A stretch of DNA of 64,000 nt, taken from Debaryomyces hansenii CBS767 (lineage: Eukaryota; Ascomycota; Pichiomycetes; Serinales; Debaryomycetaceae). The notes under the pieces are model-generated. The model was given only the letters and a program-made list of their open reading frames with translations. It had not been told where the DNA came from and made no database searches. The position numbers and the translations under genes are program-made. This document shows positions 15,694 to 25,900 of this stretch, in pieces. How positions within the stretch are numbered: position 1 is the first letter of the stretch; each line of letters starts with the position of its first letter. The stretch spans positions 682,001 to 746,000 of the forward strand of contig NC_006046.2 in NCBI RefSeq assembly GCF_000006445.2. The letters run 5' to 3'.

Positions 15694-18513
15694 ATGACAG
15701 ATACAATATCAAAAGCTACAAAGCCTGTCAAGGACACTGTATCCGACAAAAAAGGAAAACTGGGCGGCGGTGGTGATAAGCAAACCAACGCTATCGACTC
15801 CGCGCAACAGAAAGTCTCTGACACAAAAAATAAAGCTACTGACACTGCCAAGTCCGCAAAAGACGATGTACAAGGCAAGGCCGGTGAAGCGGCCGAGCAG
15901 GCTTCATCATCTGTGCCAGGGTCCGAACTTGTGACTTCCAAACTTAAAGAGTTGAAAGGGTCGCACAAGCTCAACGATAGCGGCCAGGTGACTGACAAGG
16001 CCGGAAATGTGCTAGCCACTTTCAAAGAAGGAAGTGGTCAATTGAAGCGTATTGCTGGAAAGAAGGTTGATATTGACGAGTTGGGAAATTTGACCAGAAA
16101 GGGCAAGAGTCTTGGTTCTATTGAACCTGTTCTTGATGAAGAGGATGAGTCTGATGATTCCGACGATTCTAATGATGATTCCGATGATGATTCTGATGAT
16201 GATTCTGATGAAGAACAGGAAGAAGGTGAACATGATGCTGTCAATTCCGTCAAGGACAATGTACAAGGCAAGGCCGGTGCAGCGGCCGATCAGGCTTCAT
16301 CATCTGTGCCAGGGTCCGACCTTGTGACTTCAAAACTTAAAGAGTTGAAAGGGTCACACAAGCTCAACGATAGTGGCCAGGTGGTTGATGACGCGGGAAA
16401 TGTGTTAGCCACTTTCAAAGAAGGAAGTGGTCAATTGAAGCGTATTGCGGGCAAGAAGGTTGATATTGACGAGACGGGAAATTTGACCAGAAAGGGCAAG
16501 AATCTTGGTTCTATTGAGCCTGCTCTTGACGAGGAGGATGAATCGGATGACTCTGAAGATTCTGATGACGATCCTGATGATTCCGACGAATCTGATGAGG
16601 AAGAAAAGTCCTTGGAAGGCTACACTGTTCGTGAAGACGGAAAGGTTGTCAACGATGAAGACGAAGTGGTAGGCCAAGTTGTCGAAGGTTCTTACAAAAA
16701 GCTTGAACGATTAGTAGGCCGAAAGGTGACTTCTGATCACACTATTGTCAATAAAAAAGGGAAGGAATTGGGCACTGTCGAACCAATTGACAATGAATCT
16801 GATGATGACTCTGATGACGAATCTGATAATTCTGACGAGTCTGACGAGTCTGATGAGGAAGAAAAGTCCTTGGAAGGAAACACTGTTCGTGAAGATGGAA
16901 AGGTTGTCAACGATGAAGACGAAGTGGTAGGCCAAGTTGTCGAAGGTTCTTACAAGAAACTTGAACGATTGGTTGGGCGAAAGGTGACTTCTGATCACAC
17001 TATTGTCAATAAAAAAGGGAAGGAATTGGGCACTGTCGAACCAATTGACAATGATTCTGATGACGACTCTGATGACGACTCTGATGACGACTCTGATGAT
17101 GAAGAGCAATCATTGGAAGGCTGCACTGTTCGTGAGGACGGAAAGGTGGTCAACGATGAAGACGAAGTGGTAGGCCAAGTTGTCGAAGGTTCTTACAAGA
17201 AACTTGAACGATTGGTTGGGCGAAAGGTGACTTCTGATCACACTATTGTCAATAAAAAAGGGAAGGAATTGGGCACTGTCGAACCAATTGACAATGATTC
17301 TGATGACGACTCTGATGACGACTCTGATGACGACTCTGACGATGAAGAGCAATCATTGGAAGGCTGCACTGTTCGTGAGGACGGAAAGGTTGTCAATGAT
17401 GAAGACGATGTGGTAGGCCAAGTTGTCGAAGGGTCCTACAAGAAGCTTGAACCGTTGGTTGGCCGAAAGGTGACTTCTGATGATACCATTGTCAATAAAA
17501 AGGGCAAGAAATTGGGCACTGTCGAACCAATTGATGATGATGAAGGTCCAAGCAAAGAAGAGCAAGAGCGGAACATGAGCCGGTTGAGCGGATTGATTCG
17601 AAGCTCCATTGACAAGGTCCAGCCATTCACGGAAATGATCCAATCCAAGGTGGACCAAGAAGAATTACCAGTTGACGAGTTAAACTCGGTGACTACACGA
17701 GCGGAACGGATCATTGGTGAAGTTCGTGGTGGTATTAGGGCAATTGATCCAGATGAGAGAATGATTAATGATGCCAAGGAGCAAGTTAATGGTGGTGGCG
17801 AGGCTGGTAGAGAACAACAAGAATTGGTCAAGACAATTCAGGAGCTTGACGAGCAAGAAGAGATTGTCCAGAATGCTCGGGAAAAGTTGGAAAACTATAA
17901 ACCACCCGAACATGAACCAACTGAGGAAGAAATAGAAGAAAAGAGACAATTAGAAGAAAGAAGAGAAAAAGCGGGGCAGATGTCAAACTCTATTGACAAT
18001 TGTATCGACAAGACTAAGCCGTTGTTGAACCAAATCAAGCAGCACATGGACAATGCTGACCGTGACCAAAAGAATGATAACTTGGACGAAGAAAAGTTGG
18101 TCAATGCGGTCAAGCCATTGTTACAAGAGGCTACTAATGTTTTGAACGAGACTTGGGGTGCCATTCGAGCCTTAGATCCGGATGGCAAGATTCAGAAACA
18201 GGCCAAGGGTAAGGGTAAGGGTGAGGTGACTTCCGAAGAGTACTACTTGGCTGATCGGTTGGCGTATCTCAGTGACCATGTACAATCGTTTATTGACGAT
18301 ACTAGAAGCAAATTGGACAACATGCCAGAGGCCAAGAAGGACTTGAACCCATTGTTGGATATGTTGCAACTGCCATTGTTTCAAATTATTAGCGCAGTGG
18401 GGTTGTTGTTGTCCGGTGTTTTGGGCTTGGTAAAAAATTTGCTAGGCGGACTTGGACTTGATAATTTGTTGAGTGGTATTGGTCTTGAAAAAGTGTTAGA
18501 AGGTATATTGTAA
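15694..18513 (+). CDS. LEA-like repeat protein with C-terminal domain (DUF3659/DUF6987-type), full length
   Basis: A 939-aa hydrophilic protein. The N terminus (MTDTISKATKPVKDTVSDKK) and LEA-like QQKVSDTKNKATDTAKSAKD are followed by two type A repeats (near 15903 and 16290). Four type B repeats follow (near 16605, 16863, 17106, 17346) with acidic (DDSD)n linkers. From about 17550 comes a domain of about 320 residues, rich in charged helices with two similar halves (SIDKVQPFTEMI...GGIRAIDPDERM and SIDNCIDKTKPLLNQIK...GAIRALDPDGKI). It ends in a hydrophobic, Gly/Leu-rich tail (VGLLLSGVLGLVKNLLGGLG). This layout matches fungal LEA-domain proteins. A role in desiccation or osmotic protection is inference, though apt for a halotolerant yeast. 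It pairs divergently with the 156-aa disordered protein. Confidence 0.88.
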   Translation: MTDTISKATKPVKDTVSDKKGKLGGGGDKQTNAIDSAQQKVSDTKNKATDTAKSAKDDVQGKAGEAAEQASSSVPGSELVTSKLKELKGSHKLNDSGQVTDKAGNVLATFKEGSGQLKRIAGKKVDIDELGNLTRKGKSLGSIEPVLDEEDESDDSDDSNDDSDDDSDDDSDEEQEEGEHDAVNSVKDNVQGKAGAAADQASSSVPGSDLVTSKLKELKGSHKLNDSGQVVDDAGNVLATFKEGSGQLKRIAGKKVDIDETGNLTRKGKNLGSIEPALDEEDESDDSEDSDDDPDDSDESDEEEKSLEGYTVREDGKVVNDEDEVVGQVVEGSYKKLERLVGRKVTSDHTIVNKKGKELGTVEPIDNESDDDSDDESDNSDESDESDEEEKSLEGNTVREDGKVVNDEDEVVGQVVEGSYKKLERLVGRKVTSDHTIVNKKGKELGTVEPIDNDSDDDSDDDSDDDSDDEEQSLEGCTVREDGKVVNDEDEVVGQVVEGSYKKLERLVGRKVTSDHTIVNKKGKELGTVEPIDNDSDDDSDDDSDDDSDDEEQSLEGCTVREDGKVVNDEDDVVGQVVEGSYKKLEPLVGRKVTSDDTIVNKKGKKLGTVEPIDDDEGPSKEEQERNMSRLSGLIRSSIDKVQPFTEMIQSKVDQEELPVDELNSVTTRAERIIGEVRGGIRAIDPDERMINDAKEQVNGGGEAGREQQELVKTIQELDEQEEIVQNAREKLENYKPPEHEPTEEEIEEKRQLEERREKAGQMSNSIDNCIDKTKPLLNQIKQHMDNADRDQKNDNLDEEKLVNAVKPLLQEATNVLNETWGAIRALDPDGKIQKQAKGKGKGEVTSEEYYLADRLAYLSDHVQSFIDDTRSKLDNMPEAKKDLNPLLDMLQLPLFQIISAVGLLLSGVLGLVKNLLGGLGLDNLLSGIGLEKVLEGIL
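15903..17535 (+). repeat. Intragenic repeat array of the LEA-like gene, copy 2
   Basis: Two type A repeats (about 15903-16140 and 16290-16530) and four type B repeats (about 16605-16795, 16863-17050, 17106-17295, 17346-17535). Type B copies 2 and 3 are nearly identical in DNA. The array shares long exact blocks with copy 1 although the two genes differ in repeat number (7 against 6), pointing to ongoing exchange. Confidence 0.88.
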
Positions 18514-19446
18514 GTGAATATGTAATTTTGTGTATTTTGTTTAAGTGACATATTTGGTTTAATTAGCTTTCTTTCTGGTAGATTCTTTCTTGTAAACCAT
18601 AATCATTCTGCACAGCAACCTCGCTTATGCATGTTCCTCAGTTTCTGGCTATGACGGGGAGGAGACTCCAACTTTTCCTAACCGATAAGTTATGATTCTT
18701 CCTGCCCTTCAAATAGATTAACAAAAAGAAAGAAATAGAACAACGCTGCTGCAAGGTGATACAGATCGGCCTGTTCTTCTGCCTATTTTTTTGGTTTATT
18801 TTCGATTCAATGACACATACTGACGTTTCGTGTGTTCATATTACAATTAGGACGTATGTTGGACTCGGGCGTGGCTGTGTCTTGAGAGTTGACACTAGGC
18901 AAATGAATAAAATCTGTTATTAGTGTATTGATCTTGTGCATGGATGTGAGTTGTCGATACACTAGTAGAACGGTTGATGAGATTTCGCATCCACTGTTCT
19001 AGCGGGTTGGCTTTGGGAACTAAACGCAAATGAAAACTAACAAACCTATGATAGCTAATGAACTTTAAGAATTACAAACCATGCCATTTATAGCACATGC
19101 GACCTAAGTGACAGGTGATGTATAGGACAACTTGAAACATAAAACAAAATGAAGAAATAATTGAGGCGTCGACGTTGCAGGCGACATGAAATTTAGGCTG
19201 CAATTCAATGCGTAATGCGATTCTTGGTGTGTCATGAATCGAGGTTGCAGGACAAGGTATACGTCTGCGAAGAAGACTGCGAGTGGTATTTTCAATTAGT
19301 ACTCCTAAATGAGTAATTTGTCTATAGGACAGGAGGTACAGCGACGGCAGGTGCAAAAATATTTATTTCTATACAGTTGACTATTTAGCCACTAAATGGT
19401 ACACATCAGGAGAAACCAACGACGAGAATAATTAGCTCTGATAGAC
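18514..19446. other. Intergenic stretch, nothing recognised
   Basis: About 930 bp. Short open frames near 19072-19356 on the minus strand match no family I know and look like chance. No tRNA, repeat or mitochondrial fragment was identified. Confidence 0.5.
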
Positions 19447-20560
19447 GTCTTCCAAAGTTTCACCATTGGCCTGCTTCATTGTCAATTTTTTCGACAACAA
19501 TCTGATTTTCTTCCCTTCGAATGAGCTAACACCACCGCCACTTTCTGAAGTTTCACTATCCCTTTGGGCACATTCGACGCTATTTCGATGGCGATTCAGC
19601 GGTCGTTCTTCGTCCTGTTGTTATTCTTGGTATCCTTCAAATAAACCAATTTATCACTAGCATGCCGAGCCTTACACCCATTATCGACTCTCAATCTTGG
19701 TGACGTGGTAGCTGTCAATATATACCTTCCACATGGCGACCACTCACACACCGAGGTATTTACATTTGCAGCTTCGAAGTAGTAATCTTTGAAACTTGTT
19801 TTGACGGTCATAAACATCAATAGCACCTTGAAAGTTACCAAAACCAGCTAATACATATCTGGCATGTGGGGAATACAATATAGTATTCCTCAGCTGGTAA
19901 TGATAATATGGCTCTGGCATCAAAAAATGTTGTATCGACTAGCATATATACAACGGTAAATTCTCTTGCAGAAGAAGATCAAGTAATATCATGAATAGAA
20001 CCAGTTTCTAGTTTTTTGAAGTCAATTCTTGAATATGATCCTGCAATTCCTAATAAATAAAGATTGGTTTCCACATAGTAAAATTTGTTGGTGGTATCAT
20101 GATCTGTGGATATTAATGCTAATAATGCAGTACCAATCGAATTCCACTTTAATTGAAATCTTTCAACTTTAAAGAGGTTCTTCAGGCAAATTTGCAGATT
20201 GAAATTAGGTACATTGTAAATCACGACTCTTGCTGATTTTACCATTCTTTTCTGGGATAAAAATTGCATCAGATGGATTTAAACCCTGACTCATTTGAAA
20301 GCTTTGGAAAGTGGCCTTACGATCACTCAGGCTATACTTATAGATAGACGGTCTAGTTTCTTCATTACTAGAATTCGTGATATCAAAAGAATGGAATACT
20401 TTGTTATTGAAAATTTTAGCAAAGAGCCTTTCGCCTTGTGTGAATTGTGGCTTCCATCCAGCTTCATGTTTATTCGCCTATTCGCTAATAACGCTATAAA
20501 AATTAATATTGAAAAATTTCACATTATATTCCATAATCCACTTCCTTATCCTATAAACTC
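19447..20560 (-). pseudogene. Decayed translation initiation factor eIF2A gene
   Basis: On the minus strand, broken frames give successive eIF2A blocks in the right order: GWKPQFTQGERLFAKIFNN near 20450, GLNPSDAIFIPEKNGKI near 20280, ARVVIYNVPNFNLQICLKN and FQLKWNSIGTALLALISTD (20250-20100), NKFYYVETNLYLLGIAGSY, GSIHDIT followed by a stop where the family has Trp, FFDARAILSLP, VLAGFGNLQGAIDVYD near 19830, CEWSPCGRYILTATTSPRLR near 19720, and a C-terminal MKQANGETLEDV near 19460. These match the WD40 propeller and C terminus of yeast eIF2A (YGR054W). Several frameshifts and stops are present, and the first 100 or so residues are missing. It is non-coding now; whether an intact copy exists elsewhere cannot be seen here. 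Confidence 0.9.
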
Positions 20561-20672
20561 GGTATAACCCACAAGCACAAGTAGGTACCACTAGTTGATA
20601 TTATCAAAGACTTCTAGCGAATCAATTCTAGCTTATATTTGTCAACCAGAAGAATGGGAAATAAAAAAAGAA

Positions 20673-20780
20673 GGGGCGAGCTGGGAATTGAACCCAGGGC
20701 CTCTCGCATGCTTGTAGTTAATAATCTAGTTTCCTAGATTGTCGCCCAAAGCGAGAATCATACCACTAGACCACACGCCC
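20673..20780 (-). tRNA. tRNA-Pro(UGG) with a 36-nt intron
   Basis: On the minus strand the tRNA starts GGGCGTG at 20780 and ends CTCGCCC plus discriminator C at 20673. The D-arm contains TGGTCTAGTGGTATGA. The anticodon arm CTCGC...GCGAG encloses loop TTTGGGT with anticodon TGG. The T-arm is CTGGG-TTCAATT-CCCAG. The intron (20744-20709) follows the canonical position one base 3' of the anticodon and can form the usual hairpin (AATCTAG...CTAGATT). Sequence is nearly that of yeast tRNA-Pro(UGG), which also has an intron. Confidence 0.96.
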
Positions 20781-20953
20781 TAATCTTGGTTCTTTTGTTT
20801 CCGATACCAGCTACTTAGTACTAAATGCTTTTTCTACCCCACAAGAGCCACATTTGACATCTTCGGCTAACACTTTTCGTCGACCTTAATAGCCGTCTTC
20901 TATTAATTTTCTTCTTGTTTTTCTTCTTTCTATACTAATTCAGTAAAACAAGT

Positions 20954-22789
20954 ATGGTATTTACTACTAAAGCCTTTAGAAACTGCACATCGTTGCCATT
21001 GAGACTTCATTCAAAGTCTACCCTCAGATGCAACACCAGACTTTATTCTTCAGCTCGCACAAACTCCGAAGTTCTGTCAATTGTTAAATATGTTGGGGGT
21101 GCTTTGCTTTTTGGAAGTGGTATTTCGATGGGAATCTACTGGAATGGGACTAAGAGTTCCAAGGAAACATTGAATAGTGATAATTCAGCTTCTAATTCAA
21201 CTGATAATTCGACTAGTCCTCTCGAGAATGTTTCTCCAGTTCAGTATGCTACCGAAGCAGATTTCCAAAAAGCTATTGAGGAAATCAAGAAAATCGTTGG
21301 TGAAGATAACATTACTACTGATGTAGATGTTATTCTTTCCCATAGTGATTCATTCTTCAGTACCCATCATCCACCAAACCCAACTGAACAAAAGCCGCAA
21401 GTAGTGATTTACCCTGGTTCCACGGAGGATGTCTCGGAAATTGTGAAGATTATGCACAAGTATCGTGTTCCCATTGTGGCCAGCTCGGGATTGACTTCGT
21501 TGGAAGGCCATACGATGCATACTAGAGGCCCCATCAGTGTTTCGTTGTCGTTTGACCGTATGGACAATGTGATTGAGGTTCACCCTGTCGATCTTGATGC
21601 CGTAGTCCAGCCTGGTGTGGGATGGCAAGAATTGGATGAATACCTACAGGGTGACAGTTCCACCGAGCATCTTATGCTCGGACCCGATCCGGGTATAGGG
21701 GCAAGAATTGGTGGTATGGTCGGTAGCAGTTGTTCTGGAACTAATGCCTACCAGTATGGTACCATGAAGGAGAATGTGGTTAACTTAACTGTTGTATTAG
21801 CGGACGGAACTATTATTAAGACCAAACAAAGGCCTAGAAAGTCCAGTGCTGGATATGATATGACAAGATTATTTATTGGTTCTGAAGGTACTTTGGGAAT
21901 TATCACAGAAATCACCGTTAAGTTACATGTACGTCCCAAGCTTGAGTTGGTCAGTGTGGCAACATTCCCCACTATAGCAGATGCTGCTAGTACTGCCCTG
22001 GCTATCATCAAAAGTGGTCTTCAAATGAATGCCATTGAACTTTTGAACCCAACTATGGTCTCGTTTGTTAACAACTACGGCGGTGTAACCGATGAAAATG
22101 ACGAACCAAAGAAATTTCTTGAAAAACCAACCTTGCTTTTCAAGGTGGGTGGTCCATCGAAAACGGCAATTGATGAGCAGCTCGAACTAATTGAAGCTAT
22201 CAGTAAGGACAACCACTTGATAAAACTCGAAAATTCCCATAACGAAGAGGAAAACGCCGTCTTATGGTCGTCCCGTAGGAATGGCTTATGGTCTACAGTG
22301 CAATACGGATCTGAAATTCTCGAAGATAAGAATGATGTCCAGATCTGGACCACCGATTTCGCTGTTCCTATTTCCCACTTAGCGAACGTTATTGCCGAGA
22401 CAAACGACGATTTGAATAATCTGGGATTCCAGGATAAGTTCTCTGTCCTAGGTCATGTAGGAGATGGCAATTGTCACTTCTTAATTGTATATAACACTAA
22501 GGACTACAAGAGAGTTAGCGAAGCAGTTGATAGAATGGTTTTCCGTGCATTAAAGTACGAAGGTACCTGTACCGGAGAACATGGTGTAGGTGTCGGTAAG
22601 AGAAAATACTTGAATACTGAACTTGGTACCACTACTGTGGATTTAATGAGACATCTCAAGTTGCTGATGGATCCTAGAAGAATTTTGAATCCTGATAAAA
22701 TATTCAAGCTCGACCCCACCGATACTTTAGACGAACAACTAGAACACGGAGATATCAAGGCTGTTGGTGCTCCTTGTTGTAGCTCATAG
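20954..22789 (+). CDS. DLD1: D-lactate dehydrogenase (cytochrome), mitochondrial
   Basis: The 611-aa flavoenzyme oxidises D-lactate to pyruvate and passes electrons to cytochrome c at the inner membrane. The N terminus is a basic presequence (FRNCTSLPLRLHSKSTLR), followed by one membrane segment at about residues 47-63. The FAD-binding type 4 domain contains PGSTEDVSEIVKIM, GLTSLEGHT, PGVGW, GIGARIGGMVGSSCSGTNA and GSEGTLGIITEIT. The FAD-oxidase C-terminal domain carries HVGDGNCH (501-508) and GEHGVG (541-546). Length fits yeast Dld1 (about 587). Residue 571 is a CTG codon where relatives have Ala or Ser, a clue to the genetic code. The start follows a 170-bp gap from the tRNA-Pro gene. Confidence 0.95.
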   Translation: MVFTTKAFRNCTSLPLRLHSKSTLRCNTRLYSSARTNSEVLSIVKYVGGALLFGSGISMGIYWNGTKSSKETLNSDNSASNSTDNSTSPLENVSPVQYATEADFQKAIEEIKKIVGEDNITTDVDVILSHSDSFFSTHHPPNPTEQKPQVVIYPGSTEDVSEIVKIMHKYRVPIVASSGLTSLEGHTMHTRGPISVSLSFDRMDNVIEVHPVDLDAVVQPGVGWQELDEYLQGDSSTEHLMLGPDPGIGARIGGMVGSSCSGTNAYQYGTMKENVVNLTVVLADGTIIKTKQRPRKSSAGYDMTRLFIGSEGTLGIITEITVKLHVRPKLELVSVATFPTIADAASTALAIIKSGLQMNAIELLNPTMVSFVNNYGGVTDENDEPKKFLEKPTLLFKVGGPSKTAIDEQLELIEAISKDNHLIKLENSHNEEENAVLWSSRRNGLWSTVQYGSEILEDKNDVQIWTTDFAVPISHLANVIAETNDDLNNLGFQDKFSVLGHVGDGNCHFLIVYNTKDYKRVSEAVDRMVFRALKYEGTCTGEHGVGVGKRKYLNTELGTTTVDLMRHLKLLMDPRRILNPDKIFKLDPTDTLDEQLEHGDIKAVGAPCCSS

Positions 22790-22939
22790 AATTATATATT
22801 ATATAGATAAGCATATAATTTAACGTGTGTCTTAAAGCTGCAAATGGACTGAGCTCGTGATTTTCATTTTTAAACATCTCGCAAGAAGTAGACACATTAA
22901 CCATAATCATAAAGTTTGTTGAATTATATAATAGTAAGG

Positions 22940-25900
22940 ATGGTTTGGGTAGATGCATATCCTACCTCACTGATAGCCTTAGCTGGAGATGAGCCTATTC
23001 TAAAGCTTATTCGTATCCCACATACTCCCCTAATTGGGTTGTTAACTAAATCAAGTTTGTTGATTTACAATCAGCGTTCCTTATTATTAGTAGCACATCA
23101 TATAAGAACAGACGAGTCATTACAACAACATGGAGAAAATATCAACGTGAAATGCAAGTATATATCGGTTAACAGTGCTCAATTACAACAATTGGCTATG
23201 GTAAACCTATTTGTTGAAACAGACTTAAGCTGTTTGGTGATTTACCAAGTCATGATAAACTATTCAAAATCATTATACGAAGTACATAATAAGCAAAATG
23301 ATGAGTTATTGCAAACAGGCTTACCATTGAGTTTTACGTCACATAAGTTTTCTTTGGTCAATATGATAAAATCAGCAACGAAAACTCTCATGCAAGGGAA
23401 TCAAGTGCTGGTGAATCTAGAAAATATAGAGCATTTTAACAACTGTTCGATTGAGGACGAATTAAGCAATTTCAAAATTGGACATGTGAAGTTGTCAGTC
23501 TATAAGATATTGAAAATTGGTATTGGGATCTCAAAGTATTGGATTAAACAAAATTCCCATAACGTTCTACTTTTTAATGATAAGAACGAAAAATGTTCAG
23601 GCGATCATGCTCAATCATTGCCGGAAAACGATAGTTATTTCCAACTTATAAACATAAAGAATTTTAAGAACGAAGTGTTTCAATTTTCGGAACTTGAATG
23701 GTATGATAACTGTTCGAAAGTTATGCACATTACATTTAACTACTACCAGAACTTCATTTTATTGATTAATGACAAATGCCAAATTTGGTATATGAAATTT
23801 GAACAAGGTGAAGACTTTAAAGTTAAAATAGTTGGACTGAAAGTATTTGAATTTGACAAAGTAGAAACACCCGAATACAAAATATCATTCAATCCCCAAT
23901 TTGATTTGGTTTTAATAAGAATAGACCGTAAAATTAAACTTTTCAAATTCTATGAAAAGAAAGATACCAACTCATTGGAATTCGTCAAAGATATTGACTT
24001 TGAATTCACCAATGGTGAGATAGAGATCCACTGGTCGCCATGTGGTAAGTTTTTTGTGGTGTTTAACAAAGAATCTGGATATTGGTCCATCTACTCAAAG
24101 TTTGGTAATAACTCCTTTAGCTCGTTTGAAATCTTGAATGAAGCTAATTCCCAGAATAATGCCGATACTGACCCTATCACAAATTTCTTGAAGATTTCAA
24201 GCGTATTAATTACCTCGAACTCAAGTCAATTGATATTAATGAATAAAAATAAAAGCCATTTATATTTGGTTGACCTATTATCGTTAGCCAACCAGAACCA
24301 CTCAACTGGAACAAGTTCAGATTTAATTTTTTACAATAATGAATATATCAGTATATTATCCAACTACAGTGCCAACGCTGCAAATAATTTTATTCGATTC
24401 CCTATGTTGCCTATATTTAAGGATATATTTACAAAAATTGAAAATTTTAATGGTTCAAGTTCATCGGTTAAATACCCCGGTGGACAATTGCGATTCTCGT
24501 CTAATATATATAAACAGATATCGGTAACATACGGAGACCACGTCGCAGTTTCTACTCCATATAATAGTGGGCATGATGTTAACCAAATATTGTGGTTCAA
24601 TTTTCGTAACTATTATGTTGAATCTCTTAACGTAATTGAACATTTTTGGTTTGATGATTATTTAATTCTATTTAATAGAACAGTGCAGGAGGATAATTTT
24701 GTTGATGAAATTATGGTCATGGATACTTCATTATCAAAATTCGGACATGGTGGTACAAACTTTAACTTTGATAGTGATTTGATTATTTGGAAGCACAGCT
24801 TGGATAGTAAATTTATTTGTTATGAATTGGGTGATCGAGAAGAGACAACACTGAAGGCAAATGGAATTAATCTAAGTAAGAATTTAATGATTGTAACCGA
24901 TGATAAGAAAATTATTATATTCGAATTATCAAAATATGAGTCAAGTATGCTTATCAAGAAGCGTTTGCAAAGCAGAACCCCACCTCAAAACCTGGATGAT
25001 CAGGATGATTCAGATGTTAAGAATTATAAGATTTTCATTGGTTTAAGCAAAACAGTTCATTTAAATAGTATCCAGGATAAGTTGGCCATAGCCGATATCA
25101 GTCAGGTCAGCATGATGGAGAATGCACATTTCTTATTATTGTTGAATAATGGGGATTTATTTTTATTGAAAAACTATACTTCGAAACTGTCGCTGGATGA
25201 AGCAAATGGTGCATTAAGACAACCGAGTAACATGTACGAACTAATTAAGATAAAGGGATCGATTGAGTATTATCAATTGCAATCGATTAATTACGTCAAA
25301 CAGAATAATATATCTTACTTGTATTTATTCAACGGTGAGACCTTATTGATTTATAATTTACTAGAAATGATTGAACTGGCATTTGGCACTCATAATCGCG
25401 TACCTGTTAGCATCGACGATCTGGAACCTCAAATGGTTGATCCAATTACCATCGCGGTGCACGATTTCCAACCGCTCGTCATCAAAAACACCGTTAGTGA
25501 GAGTTCAGCCGGTCTCAAGTCAATTGATCTCATAGGATTGGAAAGCATCTCATTCTATAAAAACAACTATTTGATTGTGAAAAACAAAATGAACCATAAA
25601 TTAATTCTAAACAATTTCATAGAATACGACGTCTCCACAAAGTTCGACATCAACACGATATTGCACAAATACCACCCGTTCGATAACTTCGACTACTGTC
25701 TCGAGTTGCTATTATTCAACTACCTTACCTCCAACAGTGCCGACTACCTTTCCAAGATCATTGAGCTAATCAACCACACAAATCTGCCCGAGTCCATCTA
25801 CATCAACTGCTTGAGAAAAATAGAAATTGCCTACTGGCAGACGTTTTTTGAGCATTTGAAGACAACCCCCACCGACTTCATGAACAAATTAATCGAAATC

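Noticed and set aside
18840..19356. Possible gene relic between LEA-like copy 2 and the eIF2A relic
   Set aside because: No frame gave a recognisable or coherent protein.
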